Positions 35,966 through 48,314 of a DNA stretch of 64,000 nt are shown here, in pieces (positions within the stretch are counted from its first letter, which is position 1; each line of letters opens with the position of its first letter). The notes under the pieces were generated by a model. That model was not told the DNA's origin and did no database searches. It saw only the letters and a list, made by a program, of their open reading frames with translations. The DNA lies in assembly GCA_916700875.1 (NCBI GenBank), contig CAKAKS010000068.1:33507127-33571126 (forward strand), read 5' to 3'. This DNA is from Sebastes aleutianus (lineage: Eukaryota > Chordata > Actinopteri > Perciformes > Sebastidae). Made by a program: the position numbers and the translations under genes.

Positions 35966-37687
35966 AATAACTACTTCCAGGTTGTGCATCAAATTTATAT
36001 GTTCCAGTCCCGACTGCAGCTTGAGAGCGGAGATGAAAAGAACAGTGAAAATGTACTTTTCAACCTAATTTATGCTTCTCACAGTACAGTAGTGTGTATG
36101 AAATGATTATTGTGCTATCACAAGTTGTTAAACATATTACCCTTTGTTTAATAAATGCTTTGAAATGGGCATTTTTAACATCAATGGTCACTGCCTGCTT
36201 GGCACTGCAGCAGCAACTATGTCAACACAGACGCTGTTTGCACGTAATCCTGCAGACCAATATTGATGTTGCAGCAGTGTTATTTAATACAAAGTAAATA
36301 AAGTAAATGTTTGGTGCATCAATCTAATATTTTGACATTTAGAATTTTCATTAATCGCCATTGAAATCATGTTATTTGCTTGTACGGAACACTGTTGGTC
36401 TCCTGTACGGAACACATTAAGCTTAATGATCTTCCGTACCAGGCGGAGGCGTTACGTTTCCCCACTTTTCTCAAAAACTATTGGTCCAAAAGACATCAGT
36501 CAGAGTGCAGACTGTCTAATGGATGTTCCCCTCGGCGAATGAACACACAAACATGCTCGTCTGGCTCTTAACAACAGAGGAGTGCTCCCTGCTGGGCGCT
36601 GAAGGGTGAAAAGTGTACGGAACACCGTTAGTCCACGTTACTGTTTCCCTTGAAACATAATTGAGAATGCATTTTAGCTTTCTGGGAATTCAATTTTGTA
36701 GGAGTCAGGGTTGTTTTGGTCACTAGTGTAATAAACTACTTGACAGCTGTTCTTTGCATAAAACAGAAAGAAAAAAAAAACAATATTTCCTTTTTTATAG
36801 GAAGTGATAAATGAAGTAACTTCAGTTTAAAATATTGCAGTTTTGGATATGAGGTTTCTAGAGGACCATATTCAACTTAATTTCAATTTGTATACAACTC
36901 ACACACGAGCACTTTTTCTCTCTTTATTCAAATGTCTATATAAGCATTTGAATACTTAATGCCCATTAAGTGAATAAACCTTTTAATGCATGTTCAAAGG
37001 TTCGCTATTTATTATACAATAATTTACCATATTTTTCTCTCCATGCCCCGAGGCTTGTCTCAGTATTTTTAACCTGAGCTAACCTACCGAGGGAAAAGCC
37101 TGATGAATCATTTTGTGTGTGTGTGTGGGCGGAATCCCAGGAATTTGTCTCAGTGAATTGGTGCAGAGAAATAAAAGATACTTGACTGAATCAAAGTCCT
37201 GCAGCAGAACCACTAAACAGAACACTTATCATGATGTGATAAATCATTTAAAGTTTACTGGTATTGGAACAGTTTTTAAGCCTAACTTCAGTGTCTGTGT
37301 TTTGACCACTCTGTAGGACAAAGTCTGGACTGTGCTACTCATTGGAAATGTTATGGAAGCGTCTGTGCTGGTCTTTGTCAGACATGGGGAAGTTGACCAG
37401 ACGTGCATTTGCCAAACCAACCAGCCAGTTACCAGTTGGTTAGAAGAGAAGTTGTAGTGTTTTCTCCCCTATTCAGTCACAAGTGGCAGAAATGATCCCA
37501 TTCCACAACATGGATTGGAGAAGCAGAACCACTAGGAATATCTACCGAGTTGTTTTGTTTTTTGTTCTGTTGAAACAACTCTCTGTTGAGGAGTGAGCTG
37601 ATGAGCTGAGAGAGGTGATGAGGTGATTGCAGACAGGTGTGCATGATGAGCAGAGCTTGGAGCAGGAGGACGAGGAAGCAAGACCAC
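35966..37687. other. no gene; short GTACGGAACAC repeats
   Basis: TGTACGGAACAC occurs at about 36383, 36405 and 36615, all on the plus strand. TTCCGTAC at 36430 is an inverse copy. They may mark a small element, but no ends or duplication are clear. Confidence 0.35.
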
Positions 37688-37717
37688 GCCCCCCCCCCCC
37701 CCCCCACACACACACAC
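37688..37717. repeat. C run followed by (AC)n
   Basis: About 18 C residues and then about six AC units; a slippage-prone mixed tract. Confidence 0.9.
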
Positions 37718-39109
37718 TGACAGACAAAACATAAACAGAGGGTGTCTTCTACTTGTGTGACCCCATCACAAGACGGTCTCTAGTTTTCATTGACAGCGTT
37801 TTCAGCTCCTGCTATTTTTTATTGTCCATGCAAAAATATGATTTTATTACAATACAGATTCCCTTAATGCATAAGTGACCAGGCATAAATGCAGAGCGCG
37901 TAAACAGATTCATCAGTATTCTCATATCTGCATACAGACCACATTTTGATTAAAGGTCTCATCTCCACCACTGAAGCCTGCCCTCCTCTTCCTGTCCTCG
38001 GGATCGGATCGTCCACCCTGCAGACCCTCCATTAAAGGACTCTCAGCACTGAGGGAAAAACATATATTTTCTGTCTGCTTCTGTCTCTCCCTTTCCTCCA
38101 TCACCACTGGAGACATACACACATTTAAAGAATTCAAACTCTGCATTTTGTTGGTGATGACAGTCAGACAGGAAGAAAACATGATTTATGTTTCAGTGAT
38201 TGCCATGTAGAACTGGACAAACACGTTATTTCCAGCAAGCGCTGACTGAACGTCGGGGTCATCTCCGGCTGTGAGTCTCAAATTATTATTGACATTTCAA
38301 CAAGTGACTTTTACTGCAGAAAGCTTCCACATTGACGACTGATGACTCAGGATTGTTTTTTTTTTCAGTGCAGAACAAAACTTAAAGACTTATTTCATAT
38401 TCCTCCTGACAATCAACATCATCACATGTGGGTCAAATGCTCCCGTAATGCTGTTCAGCTCTACCGGGACCGGGTTTAGCGTAGGTGTAAGAAGGCAATC
38501 ACTACGGGCTGCAGATGCTTTAATCCTTTGATTGGAGGTTTGAGATCCGATGGACTCCCAAAGGACAGAAAATCAGTCAATAACAAACCTCCTTGGGATC
38601 TTTAAGGAATCGATCTTGATGGTTAAACCTCAGCTGATTGTCAGTCATGTCAACTGAGCTCATTTGATTAAGTACACGACGTACAAGACTGATTCACGCC
38701 AGTCAGCAGTACCTGCAGGTTTTAAAGAGAAGGGAATAAACTGGTGGAATAAAGAATATGATCAGTCAATATTGAAAAGGACAATAATTTACATTATGTA
38801 TTCAGTTTTTTTCACAAATTAGAGGCTTTTTTTTACATTTTCCATGATGCACTGTTGAAATATTGGTACACGAACACAATACATATTTATATTTCTTGCA
38901 ATGCACATAATGAAGGACAGATAAAGAACAACGTTTGAATGTACCAAAAAACAAAACAATGGAGCAGTATTTAGAAAATCCTAACACTGAATGGCAACAA
39001 AAAATAGTGCAACTTTGAAAACATTATATAAAAAAAAAAGAAGTCACAAAATGTATTATGTTTATTACTATATGTCACCACCCACTACGTTGTGAAAGTG
39101 AAACTTAAA
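37718..39109. other. no gene seen
   Basis: Unique-looking DNA, no defendable feature. Confidence 0.4.
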
Positions 39110-39420
39110 AGCCACATGCTCCAATTAATAAAACGTCACGTTTTGAACACAAACAAAAAGGGTTCTTTAGGTTTAGGAAACAAAACTACAACTTCTTTAG
39201 GTTCAACAAAAAAACACTTAGTTAAGTTTAGGGAAAAAACATTGTGTTTTGGGTATAAATAACTACGAACACAAAGACTACTAAACATTGTTGGTTTCCG
39301 ACGGGATGCAAACCCTGGTGTGCTGGGTGTCCTGGGTTTTGTGTCCCCAGCCTCCACCCCTTACGAAGATTTACACTGTTTATACTACAGCGACTGACTT
39401 TGTCTTCTTCTCCTGTCATA
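39110..39420 (+). repeat. family B/C-related repeat
   Basis: TTAGGTTTAGGAAACAAAAC, CTTAGTTAAGTTTAGGG, GGTATAAATAACTACGAAC and GGTGTGCTGGGTGTCCTGGG follow the family C order, with a duplicated first block. Ends approximate. Confidence 0.5.
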
Positions 39421-40978
39421 ATTACTACAGACGCTAAAGGTCGCTGTCGTGTTCTTTTATACCTTCTTCTGGTGATCTACCATGTGAATAGATGATAAAA
39501 CCTACTAGTGAGTGTAGTAGGCCCCTATTGACCCACATCTATGGGGCTTATAGCGACTGATAACACCTATTTAATAGCCTGACAACAGTCTAATCAGATG
39601 GTAAATCAGAGAAGTTATGTTAATGAGTGACAGTCTACTGTCTGAAAGTACCTTATGTGGGGTCACTGCATTGTGCATACTGAGCACTTTCTCTTACTAC
39701 TAACACTACACACTATACATGTACATTAGTAAAGGCAGAAATACTACTTCAGTACAAGTAAAACTCCTGCAGCATTAGCGTAAGTAAAAGATCTGAATAC
39801 TGGCACTAACAGCATGCCTACAAATTGTGACGAGTTTTAGAGCAACAACCCTCACACGAGTAACTGCAGCTAAATCTAAACAGTCTGAATTCATACTACT
39901 TTCAGTCCCTCAAATGAAAGTGAAACTTATTTTGTATTTGAATGAAATTTAAACCTTTAATTTAGTTCTCACAGTGAAAAAAAAGGCCGAAGTACAGTTC
40001 TTTGTTTTTGAAACGGCTGGGTTACATTCCTGAACAAAACCCTCGGAGTGTTCCTTTGTCCGCGTGTCATGCCTGAACAGAGGAGTGCCAGGTAAAGAAA
40101 CGAGGCAGTGTGTGGTACAACAGAAGCGTTTCTTGGCTCTCCTTTCACGAAAGCTCTTGATCCTCTTTTCAGCGGTGGGCTGGGGAGCTTTAGACGGTTG
40201 CTCTATTTTAGAGACAACAGACAAAGTGTTGGAAGTGCAGCCAAACATCCCTCAGCTGTCACTTCACCGCGCAGATGATGGCCTTGTTTTCTGTTCCCAC
40301 GTGGCTCGCAGAAATCTGACACATGCTCGTCTCCCCCGTCCTTTCTTTTTTTCTTCCCTCCTCCTCCTCGTCTCCTCCTCATCTTCTGTCCTCTCCTCGC
40401 ACCCTTTATGTCGACTTCACTCCTCTTAGGTCTTTACCCTCTCCTTACTTTCTGTCGCAAGGTTTTTCCTCAAATGTATGAGATGCCCACTGAATTGTTT
40501 TGTGATTTTAATTTTTACATTTTTCTTTTGCCTCCGTAAAATCTCCTGATATTCCTATTTGCATCAATAGGTGGCAGTACCGTCTCGTAAAGTATTTGGG
40601 GGAGTGGACTGAGTGTCAATCTCACTAAATCCCTCTCATCATCTCTGCACTGTCTCACAGCTCCCTAAACCCCGTTACAGGTTTATTGTCACACAAACGC
40701 TCTAAAGCAACATCACGACCTGCGAACTAATGTTTGCTTAAAGGATAAAGATGTTCTATGTTGTCAAGAACTATTAAAAGAAACTGGAATGTCTTCTGCC
40801 TTGTTTGCCTGAAAAATGGCGTCTCTGAATACATCCTTTGCCGTGTAGTAAATATGAAGTAATCCCATTGATCCCATTTCATCATGTTTTCTTTTTAACA
40901 CAGAATGGTTGGGTATTGCTTGAAGTAAATCCAAGTAGTTATAATCATTTTATAATCTATTAATTCTTCTCTTAAATT
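39421..40978. other. no gene seen
   Basis: A 121-codon open frame at 40064-40429 has no recognisable domain and a low-complexity Leu/Ser end; I do not call it a gene. Confidence 0.4.
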
Positions 40979-43900
40979 TTTTCAGACTTTTTTTTCAGAC
41001 ATTTTTCAGATCTTTTTTTTTTGACTTTTTTTTAAATCTTTTTTTTCGGACATTTTTTCAGACATTTTTCAGATCTATTTTTGTCCGACATTTTTCAGAT
41101 CTTTTTTTGTCCGACATTTTTCAGATCTTTTTTTGTCCGACATTTTTCTAGCATTTTTTTATATCTTTTTTTTTGGATATTTTTTTCGATCTTTTTTTCG
41201 GACATTTTTTCAGATCTTTTTTTCAGATCTTTTTTTTCAGACTTTTTTTTCAGACATTTTTCAGATATTTTTTTCGGACATTTTTTTAGATCTTTTTTTT
41301 CTGACTTTCTTTTCAGACATTTTTCAGATATTTTTTTTCAGACATTTTTCAGATCTTTTTTCAGACATTTTTTTAGATATTTTTTTTTGGACATTTTTTC
41401 AGACATTTTTCAGACTTTTTTTTCAGACATTGTTCAGATCTTTTCTTTCAGATATTTTTCAGATCTTTTTTTTCGGAATTTTTTCAGATATTTTTTTCAG
41501 ACATTTTTCAGATATCTTTCTTCAGACTTTTTTTTCGGACATTTTTTCAGATATTTTTTTCCGGACATTTTTCAGATATTTTTTTTCGGACATTTTTTTA
41601 GATATTTTTTTTCCGACATTTTTTCAGATATTTTTTTCGGACTTTTTTTTCGGACTTTTTTTCAGATATTTTTTTCCGGACATTTTTCAGATATTTTTTT
41701 TCGGACATTTTTTTAGATATTTTTTTTCCGACATTTTTTCCGATATTTTTTTCGGACTTCTTTTTCGGACATTTTTTCAGATATTTTTTTCCGGACATTT
41801 TTCAGATATTTTTTTTCAGACATTTTTTTAGATATTTTTTTTCCGACATTTTTTCAGATATTTTTTTCGGACATTTTTTTAGATATTTTTTTTCTGACTT
41901 TCTTTTCAGACATTTTTCAGATATTTTTTTTCAGACATTTTTCAGATATTTTTCAGATATTTGTTTTCAGAACATTTTTCAGAGATTTTTTTTCGCACAT
42001 GTTTTTCAAATTTTTTTTCAGACATTTTTCAGATCTTTTTTTGTCCGACATTTTTCAGATATTTTTTTTCAGACATTTTCCAGATATTTTTCAGATATTT
42101 TTTTTCAAGCATTTTTTTATATCTTTTTTTTCGGATATTTTTTTAGATCTTTTTTTTGGACATTTTTTCAGATATTTTTTTCAGATATTTTTTTTCAGAC
42201 TTTTTTTCAGACTTTTTTTTCAGACTTTTTTTTTAGACTTTTTTTTCAGACTTTTTTCAGATCTTTTTTTTAGATCTTTTTTTTCAGACTTTTTTTTCGG
42301 ACATTTTTTCAGATATTTTTTTCAGATATTTTTTTTCGGACATTTTTTTAGATATCTTTTTTCCGACATTTTTTCAGATATTTTTTTCGGACATTTTTTT
42401 AGATATATTTTTTCTGACTTTTTTTTCAGACATTTTTCAGATATTTTTTTTCAGACATTTTTCAGAGATTTTTTTTGGACATTTTTTTAGATCTTTTTTC
42501 AGGTCTTTTTTTTCAGACTTTTTTTCAGACATTGTTCAGATCTTTTCTTCAGACATTTTTCAGACTTTTTTTTCAGACTTTTTTTCCGGACATTTTTTCA
42601 GAGATTTTTTTTCTGACATTTTTTTAGATATTTTTTTTCCGACATTTTTTCAGATATTTTTTTCTGACATTTTTTTGAGACATTTTTCAGAGATTTTTTT
42701 TCAGACTTTCTTTTCAGACATTTTTCAGATATTTTTTTTGAGACATTTTTCAGAGATTTTTTCAGACATTTTTCAGATATTTTTTTTGGACATTTTTTTA
42801 GATATTTTTTTTGGACATTTTTTCAGAAATTTTTCAGATATTTGTTTTCAGACTTTTTTTTCAGACATTTTTCAGATATATTTTTTTAGACTTTTTTTTC
42901 GGACATTTTTTCAGATCTGTTTTTTCGGACATTGTTTTAGATTTTTTTTTCGGACATTTTTTTCAGACATTTTTCAGATATTTTTTTTCAGACTTTCTTC
43001 AGATATTTTTTTTTAGACATTTTTCAGATATTTTTTCAGACATTTTTCAGATATTTGTTTTCAGACTTTTTTTTCGGACATTTTTTTAGATATTTTTTTT
43101 CGGACATTGTTTTAGATATTTTTTTCAAGCATTTTTTTAGATATTTTTTTTCAGAATTTTTTTTAGATATTTTTTTTCGGACATTTTTTAGACTTTTTTT
43201 TCAGACATTTTTCAGATATTTTTTTTTTTAGCTTTTTTTCGCACATTTTTTAGATATTTTTTTTCGGACATTTTTTTAGATATTTTTTTTCTGACATTTT
43301 TTTCTGACATTTTTTTCAGACATTTTTCAGATATTTTTTTTCAGACTTTCTTCAGATATTTTTTTTTAGACATTTTTCAGATCTTTTTTCAGACATTTTT
43401 CAGATATTTCTTTTGGACATTTTTTTAGATCTTTTTTTTTGGACATTTTTTCAGACATTTTTCAGATATTTGTTTTCAGACTTTTTTTTCGGACATTTTT
43501 TTAGATATTTTTTTTCGGACATTTTTTTAGATATTTTTTTTCGGACATTTTTCAGATATTTTTTTACAAACTTTTTTTTCGGACATTTTTTCAGACATTT
43601 TTCAGATATTTTTTTTCAGACTTTTTTTTTCAGACATTTTTCAGATATTTTTTTTCTGAATTTTTTTTGATCTTTTTTTTCGCACATTTTTTCAGATATT
43701 TTTTTTCGGACATTTTTCAGATATTTTTTTTCGCACATTTTTTCAGATTTTTTTTCAGACATTTTTCAGATCTTTTTTTTCAAACTTTTTTTTCGGACAT
43801 TTTTTCAGACATTTTTCAGATCTTTTTTTTCAGACTTTTTTTTAGATATTTTTTTTCGGACATTTTTCAGATATTTTTTTACAAACTTTTTTTTCGGACA

Positions 43901-46900
43901 TTTTTTTCAGACATTTTTTTCAGACATTTTTCAGATCTTTTTTCAGACATTTTTCAGATTTTTTTTCGGACATTTTTTTAGATATTTTTTTCGAGCATTT
44001 TTTTGGACATTTTGTTAGATATTTTTTTTGGACTTTTTTCAGACATTTTTCAGATATTTTTTTTCAGACTTTTTTTTCGGACATTTTTTTCAGACATTTT
44101 TTTCAGACATTTTTCAGATCTTTTTTCAGACATTTTTCAGATTTTTTTTCGGACATTTTTTTAGATATTTTTTTCGAGCATTTTTTTAGATATTTTTTTT
44201 CAGAATTTTTTTTAGATATTTTTTTTCGGACATTTTTCAGATATTTTTTTTCGCACATTTTTTCAGATTTTTTTTCAGACATTTTTCAGATCTTTTTTTT
44301 CAAACTTTTTTTTCGGATATTTTTTCAGACATTTTTCAGATCTTTTTTTTCAGACTTTTTTTTAGATATTTTTTTTCGGACATTTTTCAGATATTTTTTT
44401 ACAAACTTTTTTTTCGGACATTTTTTCAGACATTTTTCAGATATTTTTTTTCAGATCTTTTTTTCAGACATTTTTCAGATATTTTTTTTCTGAATTTTTT
44501 TTGATCTTTTTTTTCGCACATTTTTTCAGATATTTTTTTTCGGACATTTTTCAGATATTTTTTTTCGCACATTTTTTCAGATTTTTTTTCAGACATTTTT
44601 CAGATCTTTTTTTTCAAACTTTTTTTTCGGACATTTTTTCAGACATTTTTCAGATCTTTTTTTTCAGACTTTTTTTTAGATATTTTTTTTCGGACATTTT
44701 TCAGATATTTTTTTACAAACTTTTTTTTCGGACATTTTTTTCAGACATTTTTTTCAGACATTTTTCAGATCTTTTTTCAGACATTTTTCAGATTTTTTTT
44801 CGGACATTTTTTTAGATATTTTTTTCGAGCATTTTTTTGGACATTTTGTTAGATATTTTTTTTGGACTTTTTTCAGACATTTTTCAGATATTTGTTTTCA
44901 GACTTTTTTTTCGGACATTTTTTTCAGACATTTTTTTCAGACATTTTTCAGATCTTTTTTCAGACATTTTTCAGATTTTTTTTCGGACATTTTTTTAGAT
45001 ATTTTTTTCGAGCATTTTTTTAGATATTTTTTTTCAGAATTTTTTTTAGATATTTTTTTTCGGACATTTTTCAGATATTTTTTTTCGCACATTTTTTCAG
45101 ATTTTTTTTCAGACATTTTTCAGATCTTTTTTTTCAAACTTTTTTTTCGGACATTTTTTCAGACATTTTTCAGATCTTTTTTTTCAGACTTTTTTTTAGA
45201 TATTTTTTTTCGGACATTTTTCAGATATTTTTTTACAAACTTTTTTTTCAGACTTTTTTTTCAGACATTTTTTTCAGACATTTTTCAGATCTTTTTTCAG
45301 ACATTTTTCAGATTTTTTTTCGGACATTTTTTTAGATATTTTTTTCGAGCATTTTTTTGGACATTTTGTTAGATATTTTTTTTGGACTTTTTTCAGACAT
45401 TTTTCAGATATTTGTTTTCAGACTTTTTTTTCGGACATTTTTTTCAGACATTTTTTTCAGACATTTTTCAGATCTTTTTTCAGACATTTTTCAGATTTTT
45501 TTTCGGACATTTTTTTAGATATTTTTTTCGAGCATTTTTTTAGATATTTTTTTTCAGAATTTTTTTTAGATATTTTTTTTCGGACATTTTTCAGATATTT
45601 TTTTTCGCACATTTTTTCAGATTTTTTTTCAGACATTTTTCAGATCTTTTTTTTCAAACTTTTTTTTCGGACATTTTTTCAGACATTTTTCAGATCTTTT
45701 TTTTCAGACTTTTTTTTAGATATTTTTTTTCGGACATTTTTCAGATATTTTTTTACAAACTTTTTTTTCGGACATTTTTTCAGACATTTTTCAGATATTT
45801 TTTTTCAGACTTTTTTTTTCAGACATTTTTCAGATATTTTTTTTCTGAATTTTTTTTGATCTTTTTTTTCGCACATTTTTTCAGATATTTTTTTCGGACA
45901 TTTTTCAGATATTTTTTTTCGGACATTGTTTTAGATGTTTTTTTTCGGACATTTTTTTCAGACATTTTTCAGATATTTTTTTCAGACATTTTTTTCAGAC
46001 ATTTTTCAGATATTTTTTTCAGACATTTTTCAGACATTTTTTAGATATTTTTTTGGACATTTTGTTAGATATTTTTTTTGGACTTTTTTCAGACATTTTT
46101 CAGATATTTGTTTTCAGACTTTTTTTTCGGACATTTTTTTCAGACATTTTTTTCAGACATTTTTCAGATCTTTTTTCAGACATTTTTCAGATTTTTTTTC
46201 GGACATTTTTTTAGATATTTTTTTCGAGCATTTTTTTAGATATTTTTTTTCAGAATTTTTTTTAGATATTTTTTTTCGGACATTTTTCAGATATTTTTTT
46301 TCGCACATTTTTTCAGATTTTTTTTCAGACATTTTTCAGATCTTTTTTTTCAAACTTTTTTTTCGGACATTTTTTCAGACATTTTTCAGATATTTTTTTT
46401 CAGACTTTTTTTTTCAGACATTTTTCAGATATTTTTTTTCTGAATTTTTTTTGATCTTTTTTTTCGCACATTTTTTCAGATATTTTTTTCGGACATTTTT
46501 CAGATATTTTTTTTCGGACATTGTTTTAGAGGTTTTTTTTCGGACATTTTTTTCAGACATTTTTCAGATATTTTTTTCAGACATTTTTTTCAGACATTTT
46601 TCAGATATTTTTTTCAGACATTTTTCAGACATTTTTTAGATATTTTTTTGGACATTTTGTTAGATATTTTTTTTGGACTTTTTTCAGACATTTTTCAGAT
46701 ATTTGTTTTCAGACTTTTTTTTCGGACATTTTTTTCAGACATTTTTTTCAGACATTTTTCAGATCTTTTTTCAGACATTTTTCAGATTTTTTTCTTCAGA
46801 CATTTTTTTCAGACATTTTTCAGATCTTTTTTCAGACATTTTTCAGATCTTTTTTCAGACATTTTTCAGATATTCTTTTGGACATTTTTTTAGATATTTT

Positions 46901-47640
46901 TTTTGGACATTTTTCGGATATTTGTTTTCAGACTTTTTTTTTGGACATTTTTTTAGATATTTTTTTTCGGACATTTTTTTAGATATTTTTTTAGATATTT
47001 TTTTTCAGAATTTTTTTTAGATATTTTTTTTTGGACATTTTTTCAGACTTTTTTTTCAGACATTTTTCAGATATTTTTTTTTAATCTTTTTTTCGCACAT
47101 TTTTTAGATATTTTTTTTCTGACATTTTTTTAGATATTTTTTTTCTGACATTTTTTTAGATATTTTTTTTCTGACATTTTTTCAGACATTTTTCAGATAT
47201 TTTTTTTCAGACATTTTTCAGATCTTTTTTTCAGACATTTTTCAGATATTTTTTCAGACATTTTTCAGATCTTTTTTTGGAAATTTTTTTAGATATTTTT
47301 TTTGGACATTTTTTCAGAAATTTTTCAGATATTTGTTTTCAGACTTTTTTTTCGGACATTTTTTTCAGACTTTTTTTTCAGACATTTTTCAGATATTTTT
47401 CTTCAGACATTTTTTTCAGACATTTTTCAGATCTTTTTTCAGACATTTTTCAGATCTTTTTTCAGACATTTTTCAGATATTTTTTTGGACATTTTTTTAG
47501 ATATTTTTTTTGGACATTTTTTCAGACATTTTTCAGATATTTGTTTTCAGACTTTTTTTTCGGAAGTTTTTTCAGACTTTTTTTCAGACATTTTTCATAT
47601 ATCTTTTTCTGACATTTTTTTAGATATTTTTTTTCAGACA
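40979..47640 (+). repeat. 6.7-kb T-rich tandem array of 11-14-base units
   Basis: Every unit is a 6-base core, mostly CAGACA, CAGATA, CAGATC, CGGACA or TAGATA, followed by a run of about 4-9 T. Cores of the CAGACA-T5 and CAGATA-T8 kind often alternate, giving dimers of about 25 bases. The array is fully strand-biased: the A-rich complement never appears on the plus strand within it. Units at the left (41-43 kb) vary more. Those at 43.6-46.7 kb form higher-order blocks that are nearly identical. Open frames of up to 234 codons with Phe/Ser/Asp/Ile/Gln repeats arise because the unit has few stop codons. Where I checked they start at TTG, occur in overlapping frames, and are not genes. Confidence 0.95.
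43667..46650 (+). repeat. higher-order repeat blocks within the T-rich array
   Basis: The landmark GGACATTTTGTTAGAT starts at 44005, 44839, 45359, 46055 and 46650, spacings of 834, 520, 696 and 595. The segment 43667-43981 is repeated at 44501-44815 with an identical translation of 104 codons. The 834 and 520 blocks share most of their sequence, with scattered single-base changes (CGGATAT versus CGGACAT, TTGTTTTC versus TTTTTTTC). This shows recent duplication of multi-unit segments, with deletions or insertions of whole units between them. Confidence 0.85.
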
Positions 47641-47706
47641 TTTGATAATGAAAGTCTGAAAAAAAATGTCTGAACAGACATTTTTTTTCAGACTTTCATT
47701 ATCAAA
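47641..47706. repeat. perfect 66-bp palindrome at the right edge of the array
   Basis: The left arm 47641-47672 and right arm 47675-47706 are exact reverse complements (32 bases each) around a 2-base AA centre. The outer part of each arm is TTTGATAATGAAAG or its complement. The inner part, GTCTGAAAAAAAATGTCTG, is one inverted dimer of the array unit. The base pair outside the arms does not match. This is the only place at the locus where the A-rich orientation of the unit is on the plus strand. Confidence 0.95.
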
Positions 47707-47964
47707 CTGTGTGCCACAGATGACATGTCTTCTCAATATCGTTGGGCATATAGTTTGTTATTATTTCGGTCTGCTCCACTCTTAAAACCCCAGTCAAACT
47801 GGAGGCTACACATCAGTGTTGACTTAAAATGCCGTTAGATTCAGTCGGAAACATTGGTCTCTAGTGATTGGTTGTGCTTCTTTTTTGGCCCCCTAGTGGC
47901 CTCAAAATGCAGGTAATATACATATATTCTGAATAACTAAAATTGCTGTCAGCTGTTGTATCCT

Positions 47965-48307
47965 ATGCTGCACGGTGGTGTAGCGGTTAGCACTGTCGCC
48001 TCACAGCAAGAGGGTCGCAGGTGTGGTCCTTCTGTGTGGAGATTGCATGTTCTCCCCGTGTTAGCGTGGGTTTTCTCCGGATACTCCAAAGACATGCAGG
48101 TTAGGTTCATTGTTGACTCTAAATTGCCCATAGGTGTGAATGTGAGCGTGAATGGTTGTCTGTCTCTATGTGTCAGCCCTGTGATAGTCTGGCGACCTGT
48201 CCAGGGTGTACCCCGCCTTCGTCCAATGTCAGTTGGGATCGGCTCCAACCCCCCCCCCCACCACCACCCCGAATGGGATAAGCGGTTACGGATAATGGAT
48301 GAATGTA
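47965..48307 (+). mobile_element. tRNA-derived SINE, DANA/Mermaid type, with target duplication
   Basis: The 5' part CACGGTGGTGTAGCGGTTAG then CACTGTCGCCTCACAGCAAG is the tRNA-like head. The body has GGAGATTGCATGTTCTCCCC, GACATGCAGGTTAGGTTCAT, CTAAATTGCCCATAGGTGTG and GGCGACCTGTCCAGGGTGTA, which I recognise as a very common fish SINE body. The B-box area is shortened. The tail is GATAATGGATGAATG. A 7-bp repeat GTATCCT flanks it at 47958-47964 and 48308-48314. The open frames across it are by-products. A C run (48249-48259) lies inside. Confidence 0.9.
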
Positions 48308-48314
48308 GTATCCT

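Noticed and set aside
40064..40429. 121-codon open frame
   Set aside because: No domain, low-complexity tail, no sign of splicing or a promoter.
41081..47673. Long open frames (up to 234 codons, Phe/Ser/Asp/Ile-rich) across the T-rich array
   Set aside because: They arise in overlapping frames from a unit with few stops. Those checked begin at TTG rather than ATG, and they have only repeat composition.
47965..48040. tRNA gene
   Set aside because: The tRNA-like head lacks a full B box and cloverleaf and continues into a SINE body with a target duplication.
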